Source: CBFHSF01 sp965658445 (GTDB lineage: Bacteria; Bacteroidota; Bacteroidia; Flavobacteriales; Schleiferiaceae). From it: a stretch of 64,000 nucleotides of DNA. Positions 41,016 to 50,080 of this stretch are shown here, piece by piece (the first letter of the stretch is position 1; every line of letters starts with the position of its first letter). The stretch covers positions 62,001 to 126,000 of the forward strand of contig CBFHSF010000002.1 in assembly GCA_965658445.1 (NCBI GenBank). Direction: 5' to 3'. The position numbers and the translations under genes are program-made. Below the pieces are notes generated by a model. That model saw only the letters and a program-made list of their open reading frames with translations. It was not told the DNA's origin and did not search any database.

Positions 41016-41489
41016 CTAGGTGTGGTGATAGGGCTCGTTGTTGAGGATAGAAAATCCTCTGTAGAGCTGCTCCAAGAAAATCATTCGAACCATTTGATGA
41101 GAAAAGGTCATGGCGCTTAGGGCGATTTTGCCTTGCGCCCTTTGATATACTTCAGGGGAAAATCCAAAGGCACCACCCACCAAAAAAATCAGTCGCTTGG
41201 GACTGGCGTTCATCCATTTTTGAAGTTGCTGTGCCCAGGCTTCAGAGTTGAAGGTCTTTCCCTTTTCGTCCAACAAAACCAAGTGGTCTGATGTATTGAG
41301 TTTTCCGAGAATCATATCGCCCTCAAGGCGCTTAACCTCATCCGTTCCCATCTTTTTGGAGCGCTTGATATCTGGCCATTGCTCATAAGAGAACTTGGTG
41401 TAATGCGGAAGTCTCTTGAGATATTCCTGTTCTCCTTCTTTTAAATGAGAGGCATTGGTTTTTCCAATGACCCAAAAACAGATTTCCAT
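41016..41489 (-). CDS. rlmH: 23S rRNA (pseudouridine1915-N3)-methyltransferase
   Basis: A 157-aa SPOUT methyltransferase that methylates pseudouridine 1915 of 23S rRNA on 70S ribosomes. Seen: EICFWVIGKTNASHLKEGEQ, DHLVLLDEKGKTFNSEAW, the SAM-loop LIFLVGGAFGFSPEVYQRA and the C-terminal SAMTFSHQMVRMIFLEQLYR. The ATG complementary to 41487-41489 is preferred over an upstream start because it gives the standard N-terminus and length. It is divergent from nadC. Confidence 0.96.
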   Translation of the reverse strand: MEICFWVIGKTNASHLKEGEQEYLKRLPHYTKFSYEQWPDIKRSKKMGTDEVKRLEGDMILGKLNTSDHLVLLDEKGKTFNSEAWAQQLQKWMNASPKRLIFLVGGAFGFSPEVYQRAQGKIALSAMTFSHQMVRMIFLEQLYRGFSILNNEPYHHT

Positions 41490-41558
41490 GGCAATGAGAT
41501 GAAGATTAGACACAGCAGTAGGTTTCCACAAAACTTTTAAAGGTTTTGAATGCCGAAA

Positions 41559-41590
41559 TTGTATCTTCGTTGGAGTTCTACTTACCTTTG
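41559..41590 (+). promoter_or_regulatory. Candidate promoter of nadC; decides its start
   Basis: TTG (41559-41561), a 21-nt spacer and TACCTTTG (41583-41590). Predicted transcription start is near 41597, downstream of the in-frame ATG at 41550, which favours ATG 41610 as the true nadC start. Confidence 0.6.
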
Positions 41591-41609
41591 CAATATTAAG
41601 GATAATCGA

Positions 41610-42461
41610 ATGGAATTAAAGAACATTCCAAACCTACAGGAGCAAATCAAAAATGCATTTGCCGAGGACATTGGAGATGGAGACCACAGCACATTGGCCA
41701 GCATTCCCGCTGAACAAGAAGGGCGCGCCCAGCTTTTGGTCAAGGAAGGAGGAATAATCGCCGGAGTGGAACTGGCAAAAATCATTTTTGAACTCTACGA
41801 TCCCTCCTTGCAATTCGAAGAAAAAATCACAGATGGCACTTCGGTAACACCTGGTGATATTGCCTTTATTGTGAGTGGATCCGAGAGAAGCATACTCTCT
41901 TGTGAGCGATTGGTCCTCAACTACATGCAGAGACTTTCTGGGATCGCCACCAAAACCGCGTACTACGTAAGTCTTACTGTGGGTACCAATACTCAAATTT
42001 TGGATACTCGCAAAACTACACCCGGACTCCGCGGATTGGAAAAATGGGCCGTTACCGTTGGCGGCGGAGGAAACCACAGAATGGGACTCTACGACATGAT
42101 CATGCTCAAGGACAACCACATTGATTTTTGTGGAGGTATTGAAAAGGCCGTTTCCCAAACACGAGAATATTTACAATCCATAGGAAAAGACCTAAAGATT
42201 GAAGTAGAAACTCGTAACTTAGGTGAAGTACAGCAGGCCATAGATTGCAAGGTGGACCGCATTATGTTAGATAACTTTTCCATTTCTGAGACGCAAAAAG
42301 CCCTTGAGGTAATCAACGGTCAAATAGAAACCGAATCCAGTGGTGGCATAACGGACAAGACCTTGCGCGATTATGCAGAATGTGGTGTAGACTATATTTC
42401 TGTAGGCGCCCTAACCCATCAAATTAGTAGCTTGGATTTGAGCCTTAAGGCCATTTCCTGA
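41610..42461 (+). CDS. nadC: Nicotinate-nucleotide pyrophosphorylase (carboxylating)
   Basis: A 283-aa quinolinate phosphoribosyltransferase making nicotinate mononucleotide in de novo NAD synthesis. Motifs: AFAEDIGDGDHSTLASIPAE, NYMQRLSGIATKTAYYV, ILDTRKTTPGLRGLEKWAV, GGGGNHRMGLYDMIMLKDNH, RIMLDNFS and SSGGITDKTLRDYAECGVDY. ATG 41610 is chosen because the family begins here and a promoter lies just upstream. It overlaps none of rlmH; yihY follows after 9 bp. Confidence 0.97.
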   Translation: MELKNIPNLQEQIKNAFAEDIGDGDHSTLASIPAEQEGRAQLLVKEGGIIAGVELAKIIFELYDPSLQFEEKITDGTSVTPGDIAFIVSGSERSILSCERLVLNYMQRLSGIATKTAYYVSLTVGTNTQILDTRKTTPGLRGLEKWAVTVGGGGNHRMGLYDMIMLKDNHIDFCGGIEKAVSQTREYLQSIGKDLKIEVETRNLGEVQQAIDCKVDRIMLDNFSISETQKALEVINGQIETESSGGITDKTLRDYAECGVDYISVGALTHQISSLDLSLKAIS

Positions 42462-42470
42462 AAATAAATA

Positions 42471-43427
42471 ATGAAGAAAAAGGCAACGAATAGGCTCTTG
42501 GTCATCTTTCGCTTTATCCAAGCGAAGGCCAAACAAGTGCCTCTTCCGTTTATGGAAGGCATGTCACTTTTCGATGTGATTTCATTCTTCTTTAAAGGAA
42601 TTGTGGAAGGCAACGTGACCACCCGTGCTTCTAGTCTTGCGTTCAGTTTCTTCTTGGCCATTTTCCCAGCCATTCTATTTCTCTTCACCCTTATCCCCTA
42701 CATTAGAATTGACGGGTTTCAGATGGAGCTCTTTGAGTTGATGCAAGACATCATGCCTCCAAAGACCTATGAAGTGGCGAAGAGTACCATTGACGATATC
42801 CTCACACAGAAACAAGGGGGATTGCTCTCCGTCGGATTTATAGCAACGCTCTTGTTTGCAACGAATGGAGTGTATTCTATTATCACAAACTTTTCTCAGT
42901 CCTACCACGAAATTGATTTTAGAAGCTTTTGGCAGCAATACATAGTGGCGGTGGGGTTGACCGTAATTCTTTCTGTTCTTTTATTCTTGGCCATTGCGGT
43001 ACTCATGTTTTCTGAATCGGTAGGAAACTACTTTGTGGAATTGGATTACTTCTCCGGTTATGTTGCTGATTTATTACAAGTAGCTCGCTATCTGATTCTA
43101 ATCTTACTGGTTCAAACCTCTGTGTCGCTTCTCATTTACTTTGGTCCCATCAAACACAGTGACTGGCATTTCTTTAGCCCAGGCTCCATACTGGCCACCA
43201 CGTTAATTATTCTTTCTTCTCTTTTATTCGCGTATTACGTGAACAATTTCTCCCAGTACAACCGTTTATATGGTTCCATTGGAACTTTGATGATTATTAT
43301 GCTTTGGATTTATGTGAATTCATTAGTTTTAATCATCGGATTTGAATTGGACGCCAGTATTCAAGGCGTAAAACAGAAATTAATTAACGAAAACTCTGAA
43401 GAAAAAGACCCTAGGTTCCTAAACTAG
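42471..43427 (+). CDS. YihY/BrkB-family inner-membrane protein
   Basis: A 318-aa polytopic membrane protein with about six hydrophobic segments. Family landmarks: ASSLAFSFFLAIFPAILFLF, GFIATLLFATNGVYSIITNF and the C-terminal NRLYGSIGTLMIIMLWIYVN followed by LVLIIGFELDA. The family was once called ribonuclease BN, but that activity was misassigned; its function is unknown, possibly transport. It lies 9 bp after nadC and before a small secreted protein. Confidence 0.93.
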   Translation: MKKKATNRLLVIFRFIQAKAKQVPLPFMEGMSLFDVISFFFKGIVEGNVTTRASSLAFSFFLAIFPAILFLFTLIPYIRIDGFQMELFELMQDIMPPKTYEVAKSTIDDILTQKQGGLLSVGFIATLLFATNGVYSIITNFSQSYHEIDFRSFWQQYIVAVGLTVILSVLLFLAIAVLMFSESVGNYFVELDYFSGYVADLLQVARYLILILLVQTSVSLLIYFGPIKHSDWHFFSPGSILATTLIILSSLLFAYYVNNFSQYNRLYGSIGTLMIIMLWIYVNSLVLIIGFELDASIQGVKQKLINENSEEKDPRFLN

Positions 43428-43473
43428 GTACTGTTTTTGAAAGCAGAGAATACAAACACTAAAATGTAACACC

Positions 43474-43911
43474 ATGAAAAGAGTAGCACTATTATTGGCC
43501 GTATTTATGATGCCCTTATTGGGATTCTCGCAATCAGAAGAAATCTTAGGAACCTGGTTGAACGAAAAGAAGGATAGTAAAATTGAAGTGTACAAAGAGA
43601 ATGGCAAATTCTACGGAAAAATCATTTGGTTGAAAAACAACACCAACGAAGACGGAACCAGCCCAAAACTCGATATTCAAAACGAAGATGCTGCCGAGAG
43701 AAAACTTCCCATTGAAGGCAAAGTAATTCTCAAAGACCTTGAGTGGGATGCCGATGATGAAGAGTGGCAAGACGGAACCATTTATGACCCAAGGGGAGGT
43801 TCTGTGTATTCTTGTTTTGGAAGAATGGAAGCCAAGGACAAACTCTACCTAAAAGGTTATGTTGGTTTTAGCCTTATCGGCCGAAGCACGATCTGGACCC
43901 GAGTAAAATAA
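43474..43911 (+). CDS. DUF2147-type small secreted protein
   Basis: A 145-aa protein with a signal peptide (MKRVALLLAVFMMPLLGFSQ) and a DUF2147-like body: EILGTWLNEKKDSKIEVYKE, GKFYGKIIWLKNN, IYDPRGGSVYSCFGRMEAKD and YLKGYVGFSLIGRSTIWTRV. The fold is a small beta-barrel, lipocalin-like. Function is unknown; some members bind hydrophobic ligands or are envelope-located. It ends before a good terminator. Confidence 0.88.
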   Translation: MKRVALLLAVFMMPLLGFSQSEEILGTWLNEKKDSKIEVYKENGKFYGKIIWLKNNTNEDGTSPKLDIQNEDAAERKLPIEGKVILKDLEWDADDEEWQDGTIYDPRGGSVYSCFGRMEAKDKLYLKGYVGFSLIGRSTIWTRVK

Positions 43912-43944
43912 AAACACAACGCTTTCGCGCAAAGCGAATGGAGC

Positions 43945-43979
43945 AACCCCTTCTGAGAAATTGGAAGGGGTTTTCTTTT
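43945..43979 (+). terminator. Intrinsic terminator after the DUF2147 gene
   Basis: A 9-bp perfect stem AACCCCTTC (43945-43953) / GAAGGGGTT (43964-43972) with a 10-nt loop, then a TTTTCTTTT tract. Confidence 0.88.
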
Positions 43980-44016
43980 GGAATACTGAAATACTGCGCA
44001 GAAATGCTTAAAAGGA

Positions 44017-46230
44017 CTATTTGAAAAGCGTTATTTGAGTGATTCTCTCTCCCTCTTCGTCCGCGGCATCGCGATAAAAGAAACGTACCATATACACTCC
44101 TGATTCTGCATTGGAGCCATCCCAAGAGAAATTGGGATCTGTAGATTCAAAAACCAGTTTTCCCCATCGGTCGTAGATGTATATGTGAAACTGATTCCCC
44201 GAGAACCCTTTGATTTCGTAAAAATCATTGACCCCATCCCCATTGGGAGAAAAAGCGGAGGGTTCATAAAAAACTTCTTCCTTGCAATCTTCTATAAAGT
44301 CCACATAAACAGAATCTGAAATCTCTCCACAAGGCGTCTGATAACTTACCGTCAGCCATCCACTATTGACAGGACGAGCCGTAAAACCCAAATCACCACT
44401 GGACCAAGAAATAGGGTATCCCAAATCAGAGACTGTAAACGAAACATCAGAATTTACACAGGCCGCCTTAAAATCGGGAAGTTCGTCAATGACGGATACA
44501 CCACTTACCACCTCAAAAGTATCCGTTTGCACACAAGTGTTCAATTGCTGCTGCACCCAATAGGTTCCCGGTGTGGTCGGGAAAAATTGACTTCCAGTTG
44601 ATCCGTCACTCCAGGTATATATAACCCCCGGTAAATCGGGAGCAATCGCTGCGGGTTGCGTTCCACAGATGCTGCCATCCGGAATGGCCAGTGGCGGAAG
44701 TTCAATTATAGAAAACGTATCAATATAGGTACAGGGACCGTTATTAGCACTGACCAAATAGGTGCCGGGCGTAGTAAAAATGGCAGAATCTCCCACTTGT
44801 CCGTTGCTCCATAAATAAGTTCCGCTAGCCAAGGAAGGCAATCCAATTTGAATGGTAGCGGCGCCACAAATCACTGTGTCGGGAATGTCAAAATCTGGTT
44901 GATCATAAAACGTTACAAACACCGAATCTCTAGCCACAAAACAATCTGTGGTCACTTCCAAAAAGTATCTTCCAGAGGTGGTTACCGTAGTATTCTGAGT
45001 AGTGTCTCCAGTAGACCACTGCAAGGACAATCCATTTTTTAACTGCGGCCCCCGCAAGACATAAGAGCTTCCACATACTATGGTATCTGGAGTTTTCAGA
45101 AAATCATTGCTCTCCAAAAATCGGTCAATGACAAACTCCGTTCGATTGGTATCCACAAAGCTTCCATTGGGAAATGAGTTGGTACTCCACGTCAAATCAA
45201 AATTGCCCTCGCGTCTCGACACTACGGAGTTTCCAAAGCCAGAAATGGTTATGGGATAGGGATTGCCAAAAGCGCTTTCCCAAATGTGAAATGCACCCCA
45301 AATGGTATCTTGGGGACAAGGTGTGAGACCATTTGTGGAACTCGGTGCTCCATCTATTCTGTACAAATACATTCCCCAAGATCTATTGCTATTAACGGAA
45401 GCCGTAGGACCATTGCCGCCTGGCCAAGAAAGTGAAATGCTATTTGCTCTGGAATACACCCAAACACTAGTATCTCCAATGGCTGCACCTGATAGAGGAA
45501 AATTATGCGTGGTTCCGATGAGATTTGCATCCCAATTATTGGTGCTTTGATCCGGTATAGTGGTACCTGTGTTTGAATCCATGGTGTAAGACAAAACCAA
45601 ATCAGAAGAATAATTGTCCACTCCAGTAGTCATGATTTTACGAATTTCCTCAGGGAGCAAACCACGATTCCAGATACCAAATTCATCCATAGTCCCTTGC
45701 AAAAATTGGTCACCTTGATCGGTTATCAAATATCCTAGCGCAGAAGATCTTAGTGATGAGATATCCATAGAGCCCCCAGCACCAGATACAGTAGCCGGTT
45801 TAAAGACTCCGTTTACATACACTTGTACGTTGACCTCAGAATTGAATTTAACGGCAATATGTGTCCACTGCCCACTGAGCCAAAACCTACCCGTACCCGC
45901 AGTAAATCTCCTGTAATCATTGAATGAAAATCCTGTTCCATCTCCAAAGGTTACATCAATAGAAGATATGCCTACTTCAATATTAAACCCAGAATACGCA
46001 GAATCATTGACTTGGGAAGAGAAAAGAGGGAACCGGTTAAATCCTGACGGTTGCACCCAGGTACAAAGAGTGAAGGGAAATGTCAAGGTATCTATGCCCG
46101 GGGGAATTTCAGCATAGCTTTGATTGAGGGGTCTGTAGGCATCACCACTACCCGTAATCTGACCTTGGATGACCCAAGGTGCCAAACCCAGCAATAGGGC
46201 GAATAAACACTGTTTAATCGCAAGCTTCAC
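44017..46230 (-). CDS. LamG-domain surface protein with T9SS type B C-terminus (paralogue A)
   Basis: A 737-aa exported protein. Order: signal peptide (KLAIKQCLFALLLGLAPWVI to QGQ), LamG/concanavalin-like domain (about 25-205: LPFTLCTWVQPSGF-like start, GQWTHIAVKFNSEVNVQVYV, GTMDEFGIWNRGLLPEEI), a spacer, at least four short Ig-like repeats with the pattern WSxGxTG...tPGtYxV (about 390-650), and a type B/gliding-motility-associated sorting domain (EPSAFSPNGDGVNDFYEIKG, IYDRWGKLVFES, ESGVYMVRFFYRD, end ITQITLFK). The GTG complementary to 46228-46230 is chosen because it gives a standard signal peptide; a TTG is seven codons upstream. It is a tandem paralogue of the next gene. Binding partner unknown. 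Confidence 0.87.
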   Translation of the reverse strand: MKLAIKQCLFALLLGLAPWVIQGQITGSGDAYRPLNQSYAEIPPGIDTLTFPFTLCTWVQPSGFNRFPLFSSQVNDSAYSGFNIEVGISSIDVTFGDGTGFSFNDYRRFTAGTGRFWLSGQWTHIAVKFNSEVNVQVYVNGVFKPATVSGAGGSMDISSLRSSALGYLITDQGDQFLQGTMDEFGIWNRGLLPEEIRKIMTTGVDNYSSDLVLSYTMDSNTGTTIPDQSTNNWDANLIGTTHNFPLSGAAIGDTSVWVYSRANSISLSWPGGNGPTASVNSNRSWGMYLYRIDGAPSSTNGLTPCPQDTIWGAFHIWESAFGNPYPITISGFGNSVVSRREGNFDLTWSTNSFPNGSFVDTNRTEFVIDRFLESNDFLKTPDTIVCGSSYVLRGPQLKNGLSLQWSTGDTTQNTTVTTSGRYFLEVTTDCFVARDSVFVTFYDQPDFDIPDTVICGAATIQIGLPSLASGTYLWSNGQVGDSAIFTTPGTYLVSANNGPCTYIDTFSIIELPPLAIPDGSICGTQPAAIAPDLPGVIYTWSDGSTGSQFFPTTPGTYWVQQQLNTCVQTDTFEVVSGVSVIDELPDFKAACVNSDVSFTVSDLGYPISWSSGDLGFTARPVNSGWLTVSYQTPCGEISDSVYVDFIEDCKEEVFYEPSAFSPNGDGVNDFYEIKGFSGNQFHIYIYDRWGKLVFESTDPNFSWDGSNAESGVYMVRFFYRDAADEEGERITQITLFK

Positions 46231-46291
46231 ACCAACATAAACACCTGACAATCAAAAAAGTTTAATACTGAAATATTGAGTGAGAGGGCGG

Positions 46292-48508
46292 TTACTTATA
46301 CAAGGTAATATGAGTAATCTTCTCTTTTTCCTTGTCGTTTGGGTCCCTGTATAGGAATCGGACCATGTAGACACCCGGTTCGGCATCGCCTCCATCCCAT
46401 CCTTGATCGGGATCTCTGGTCATAAAGAGCTCACGGCCCCATCTGTCGTAGATGTGCATTTCAAAATAAGAACCCAAGAAACCACTGACTTTATAAATGT
46501 CATTGAGTCCATCCCCATTGGGCGTAAAACTGTTGGGCTCAAAGAAAGCTTGTTCTCTACACGGAATAAAATCTATATATACAGAATCTGAGAAATCTCC
46601 ACAGAGTGTCTTGTAAGTAACCGCCAGAAATCCAGGTTCTGTGGGATAGGCTTCTGTACCAAACTGACCATTGGACCATTCAATGGCATATCCCATTTCC
46701 GGAACGGTGTAGGAAACCACTTCCCCAAAGCAATACTCTTCGTAGTCTGGTAGGACATCCACACTGGACGAGACAATATCGACCTGGAAACTATCGACCT
46801 CAGTACATTGAAACAATACCGCTCTTACCCAATAGGAACCTGATGCAGGCGGGGTAAACGAATTACCCGTGCTTCCATCACTCCATTGATATACCCCAGG
46901 CGAAATGTCCGGAAGGAAAATGGTAGGAACCACCCCGTCACAAATGGAGTAATCAGGAACCGACAAGGGTTGCATATGGTAAATTTTGAAAGTATCTGTG
47001 TAGGAACACTGTCCGTCCACGGCTGTCACCCAATAGGTTCCTGTATCTGCGAAAAACTGTGCCGTACCAGTACCTCCATTGCTCCATTGATAAACGGCCG
47101 GAGAAATGTCTGGCAAATCAATTCGAATATTTGAAGCGTCACAGGAAACCGTATCGGCAACATCAAAGGGATCAATGGGGTATAAATCAACCACCACGGT
47201 ATCCCAGCCTACATAACAGGGTTCATTAATTTGTAGGATATACGTTCCCGATGTGTTTACGGTAAGATCTGAAGTAGTGTCTCCTGTATTCCACAGCAGG
47301 GATAACCCCGCCGCGTTAGTTGGACCCTGAATGGTAAATGAATTACCGCAGACAAAGGTGTCTGGAGAAACGATAAAGTCTGTTGTATCAATGGTGTAAT
47401 CCAGAACAAACTCACCCCTCCCTGAGTCCAAAACTGCTCCGTTGGCAAAAGTTCCTGTATACCATGGCGAGACCGAATTATTCTCCCGCCTGCTAATTGT
47501 TGTTTTACCCGAAAAGGTAGCTGTATAAGTCGGTGGTGTCGTAAAAAAACCTTCCCTTACAGAATATACGCCCCAATAAGGGTCCTCTGGACATGGACTA
47601 AGTCCTGACAAAGTATTGGGCTGTCCGGCCACTCTGTAGACATAAAACCCAGTAATATTGGGATTGTTGGTAGTTATGGAAGGGCCGTTTCCATTGGGCC
47701 AAGAAACCGTGAATGGATAAGTGGCTGCAAACCCCCAAATACTGGTATCGCCAATGGCGGCTCCAGACAATGGGAAAGTAACTCCCGTTCCTCCTGCCAA
47801 GGTTCCATTCCAGGCGTTAGAGGTTCCATCAGAAACGGTAGTTCCCGTTACGGAATTCATATTGTATCTAAGGACTTGATCAATTTGATATCGATTGACT
47901 CCTGTAGACATCACTCGGCGAATCTGACCTTGTAGCAAGGCTCTATCCCATATGGCAAATTCATCGATTTCGCCATTGAAATACTGGTCAAAAAAGGAAT
48001 TGTCCCTAAATCCAATGGCAGAATTTCGCGTTGAAGAGGTTTCCATAGCCCCTCCAGCTCCAAAGAAGGTCCCTGTTTTCAACACCCCATTGATATAGAC
48101 GTCTATGCTTGTTTCTGAGTTAATGACCACTGCCACGTGAAACCAATCTGCGTTCCCTCCAAAAGAAAAAGATCCCGTATTTACACTATAGGCCTTGTAG
48201 TCAAAAAAGGTAAAACCTGTACCGTCTCCTAAAATTACTTGGATATTGTTGGTGGTAGCCAAAATGGAAAATCCAGAAAATCCCGAGGGATTTACCTGAG
48301 AAGTAAAGAGTGGACCCTGTCCAAACCCTGACGGTTTAATCCAAGCCGCCACGGTTATGGGAAACGACAATGAATCAAGACCTGCCGGAACGGAAATGTA
48401 AGAGTTGGCCCCTGAATTATAGGTATTACCACTTCCTGCCAAGGGGTTTTGTCCCTTAACAATAAATGTCAATGCAAAAAGTAGAATAAGTAAGTAGAAC
48501 TTTTTCAT
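46292..48508 (-). CDS. LamG-domain surface protein with T9SS type B C-terminus (paralogue B)
   Basis: A 738-aa protein with the same architecture as its neighbour: signal peptide (MKKFYLLILLFALTFIVKGQ), LamG domain (LSFPITVAAWIKPSGFGQGP, WFHVAVVINSETSIDVYING, GEIDEFAIWDRALLQGQIRR), WSnGgTG-type Ig-like repeats, then the type B sorting domain (EPNSFTPNGDGLNDIYKVSG, IYDRWGRELFMT, EPGVYMVRFLYRD, end ITHITLYK). It aligns along its whole length with paralogue A but the LamG loops differ, as expected for diversified binding. The ATG complementary to 48506-48508 is chosen for the signal peptide. Confidence 0.89.
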   Translation of the reverse strand: MKKFYLLILLFALTFIVKGQNPLAGSGNTYNSGANSYISVPAGLDSLSFPITVAAWIKPSGFGQGPLFTSQVNPSGFSGFSILATTNNIQVILGDGTGFTFFDYKAYSVNTGSFSFGGNADWFHVAVVINSETSIDVYINGVLKTGTFFGAGGAMETSSTRNSAIGFRDNSFFDQYFNGEIDEFAIWDRALLQGQIRRVMSTGVNRYQIDQVLRYNMNSVTGTTVSDGTSNAWNGTLAGGTGVTFPLSGAAIGDTSIWGFAATYPFTVSWPNGNGPSITTNNPNITGFYVYRVAGQPNTLSGLSPCPEDPYWGVYSVREGFFTTPPTYTATFSGKTTISRRENNSVSPWYTGTFANGAVLDSGRGEFVLDYTIDTTDFIVSPDTFVCGNSFTIQGPTNAAGLSLLWNTGDTTSDLTVNTSGTYILQINEPCYVGWDTVVVDLYPIDPFDVADTVSCDASNIRIDLPDISPAVYQWSNGGTGTAQFFADTGTYWVTAVDGQCSYTDTFKIYHMQPLSVPDYSICDGVVPTIFLPDISPGVYQWSDGSTGNSFTPPASGSYWVRAVLFQCTEVDSFQVDIVSSSVDVLPDYEEYCFGEVVSYTVPEMGYAIEWSNGQFGTEAYPTEPGFLAVTYKTLCGDFSDSVYIDFIPCREQAFFEPNSFTPNGDGLNDIYKVSGFLGSYFEMHIYDRWGRELFMTRDPDQGWDGGDAEPGVYMVRFLYRDPNDKEKEKITHITLYK

Positions 48509-48578
48509 TTGTCCATGCAACAATTTCTAACCAAGAAAGGTTCAGGACAATGCAACAACAACCAAAATAAGGTCTCCC

Positions 48579-49853
48579 CTATCTATAGATAGTTATGTGT
48601 CCGTTCTTTTCTTGAGGATTGCCATCAAGGTCTATGTACAAAATCTTATATACATACGTTCCTTCCGCAACTTGCTTTCCTGAAGGATCGGTTCCGTCCC
48701 AAGACGCTTTAATATTTTGAGAGTGATAAAGAACATTACCCAAGCGGTTAAAGACCATGATCTCATATCCCGTGATGTTGCTTGCCTGAATCAAGAATTC
48801 ATCATTCTTGAAATCACCATTGGGTGTGAAAGAGTTGGGAATCCAAACAGAAGAGTACTCATTGGGCTCACCAATGGTAGAATCACAAGGGTCTACCGTT
48901 ACAAAAATATCGCTTGATGTTAGGTATTTACAATATCCAGCAGAGGCCGTATACGTGGTAGAAACCGTAGGCTTTGTTACCACAGAAAGACCTTGATCCC
49001 CTGTTGACCAAACAACCCCTAAATTCCACCCTAAAGTAGGTGAGGCGGTCGTATTGGCAACTCCATTCTGAGGAGCACCAATCATCCCAGATCCAGAACA
49101 ATCCAACAAGTTGGTGTTTGTAGACTCTTCGTTTAAATCCCAATAACCAATCAAATTCATTTCTAAATCTGGGTTTAGATGAGTCATGGATTTGGATTGA
49201 AGTTCGGTTCCCGTTAGAATTCGAGACCAAATTCTCACTTCGTCAATATCACCAAAGAAGAAGTGATCGGGACCTCCTGCACCAATGGCAGTTCCGATAC
49301 CCAAAGCAAAGTTATTTCCAATAGCAGGCGTTGCAGGAAGTGTAACGTTGGTTACTGCGTCCACAAAACCGTCTAAATACAATGTAAACTCTCCAGTGGT
49401 TACGTCTACCACATAAGCAACGTGGTGCCAGTTTCCATCGTCAATGGCTGTGTTTCCATTGGTGGTTACGTTGGCAGCTCCCAAAGTGGTTTCACCATAC
49501 AAAAACCCACCTTGGACACCGAGTCTGTAACCGGTCTCTCCAATTACGCCCTTAGAGACAATAGATTTGAAGATGGCCGTATTGTCCGTGGTTCTCATCC
49601 AAGCTTCTAGGGTGAAATTGGCTCCTGCGGCCATTTCCAAGACTGGATTATCGGGAACAGAGATGTGATCATTGCCTCCATCAAAGGTCCATGCGTAGTT
49701 GATGGGCTCGGTAATGGTGGCGGTAAGGTTAACTTCAGATCCTTCACAAACTGTGGTAGGCGAAGCCGTTACATCAAGGGTGATGGTATTTTGTCCAAAG
49801 ACTGGTGCTGCAATGAGCAATCCAGCTACAAACGAAATCGATTTTTGTAACAT
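48579..49853 (-). CDS. Shorter LamG-domain surface protein with T9SS type B C-terminus
   Basis: A 424-aa member of the same array. After the signal peptide (MLQKSISFVAGLLIAAPVFG) comes a short Ig-like piece (ITLDVTASPTTVCEGSEVNL), a LamG domain (FTLEAWMRTTDNTAIFKSIV, GNWHHVAYVVDVTTGEFTLY, FGDIDEVRIWSRILTGTELQ), one Ig-like repeat (VVWSTGDQGLSVVTKPTVST) and the type B tail (IPNSFTPNGDFKNDEFLIQA, VFNRLGNVLYHS, EGTYVYKILYID, end NGHITIYR). It lies 71 bp upstream of paralogue B on the same strand. The ATG complementary to 49851-49853 fits the signal peptide. Confidence 0.88.
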   Translation of the reverse strand: MLQKSISFVAGLLIAAPVFGQNTITLDVTASPTTVCEGSEVNLTATITEPINYAWTFDGGNDHISVPDNPVLEMAAGANFTLEAWMRTTDNTAIFKSIVSKGVIGETGYRLGVQGGFLYGETTLGAANVTTNGNTAIDDGNWHHVAYVVDVTTGEFTLYLDGFVDAVTNVTLPATPAIGNNFALGIGTAIGAGGPDHFFFGDIDEVRIWSRILTGTELQSKSMTHLNPDLEMNLIGYWDLNEESTNTNLLDCSGSGMIGAPQNGVANTTASPTLGWNLGVVWSTGDQGLSVVTKPTVSTTYTASAGYCKYLTSSDIFVTVDPCDSTIGEPNEYSSVWIPNSFTPNGDFKNDEFLIQASNITGYEIMVFNRLGNVLYHSQNIKASWDGTDPSGKQVAEGTYVYKILYIDLDGNPQEKNGHITIYR

Positions 49854-49949
49854 TCGATAAAAATATTGAATTGGGCGCAAATAACCGTATTTACCTACCC
49901 TCCTTTACACGAACGATAGGTATGATTTATTTACCGCTCGGAAGATACA

Positions 49950-49957
49950 TATTTTTG
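49950..49957 (+). promoter_or_regulatory. Candidate -7 element upstream of sulfotransferase 1
   Basis: TATTTTTG matches TAnnTTTG on the plus strand about 120 bp before the sulfotransferase gene. No -33 TTTG at 18-21 bp was found, so support is partial. Confidence 0.35.
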
Positions 49958-50080
49958 CCTTGCAAACAGCGTACTTTTTGAGGGGTCTACTGCACATCCT
50001 AGCCTCGCTATCTATCCAAAAAACCAGCTACGGAGAATGCGTCAAGCATCTATATTTTCCTTAATATTGAAGTGAATTTC

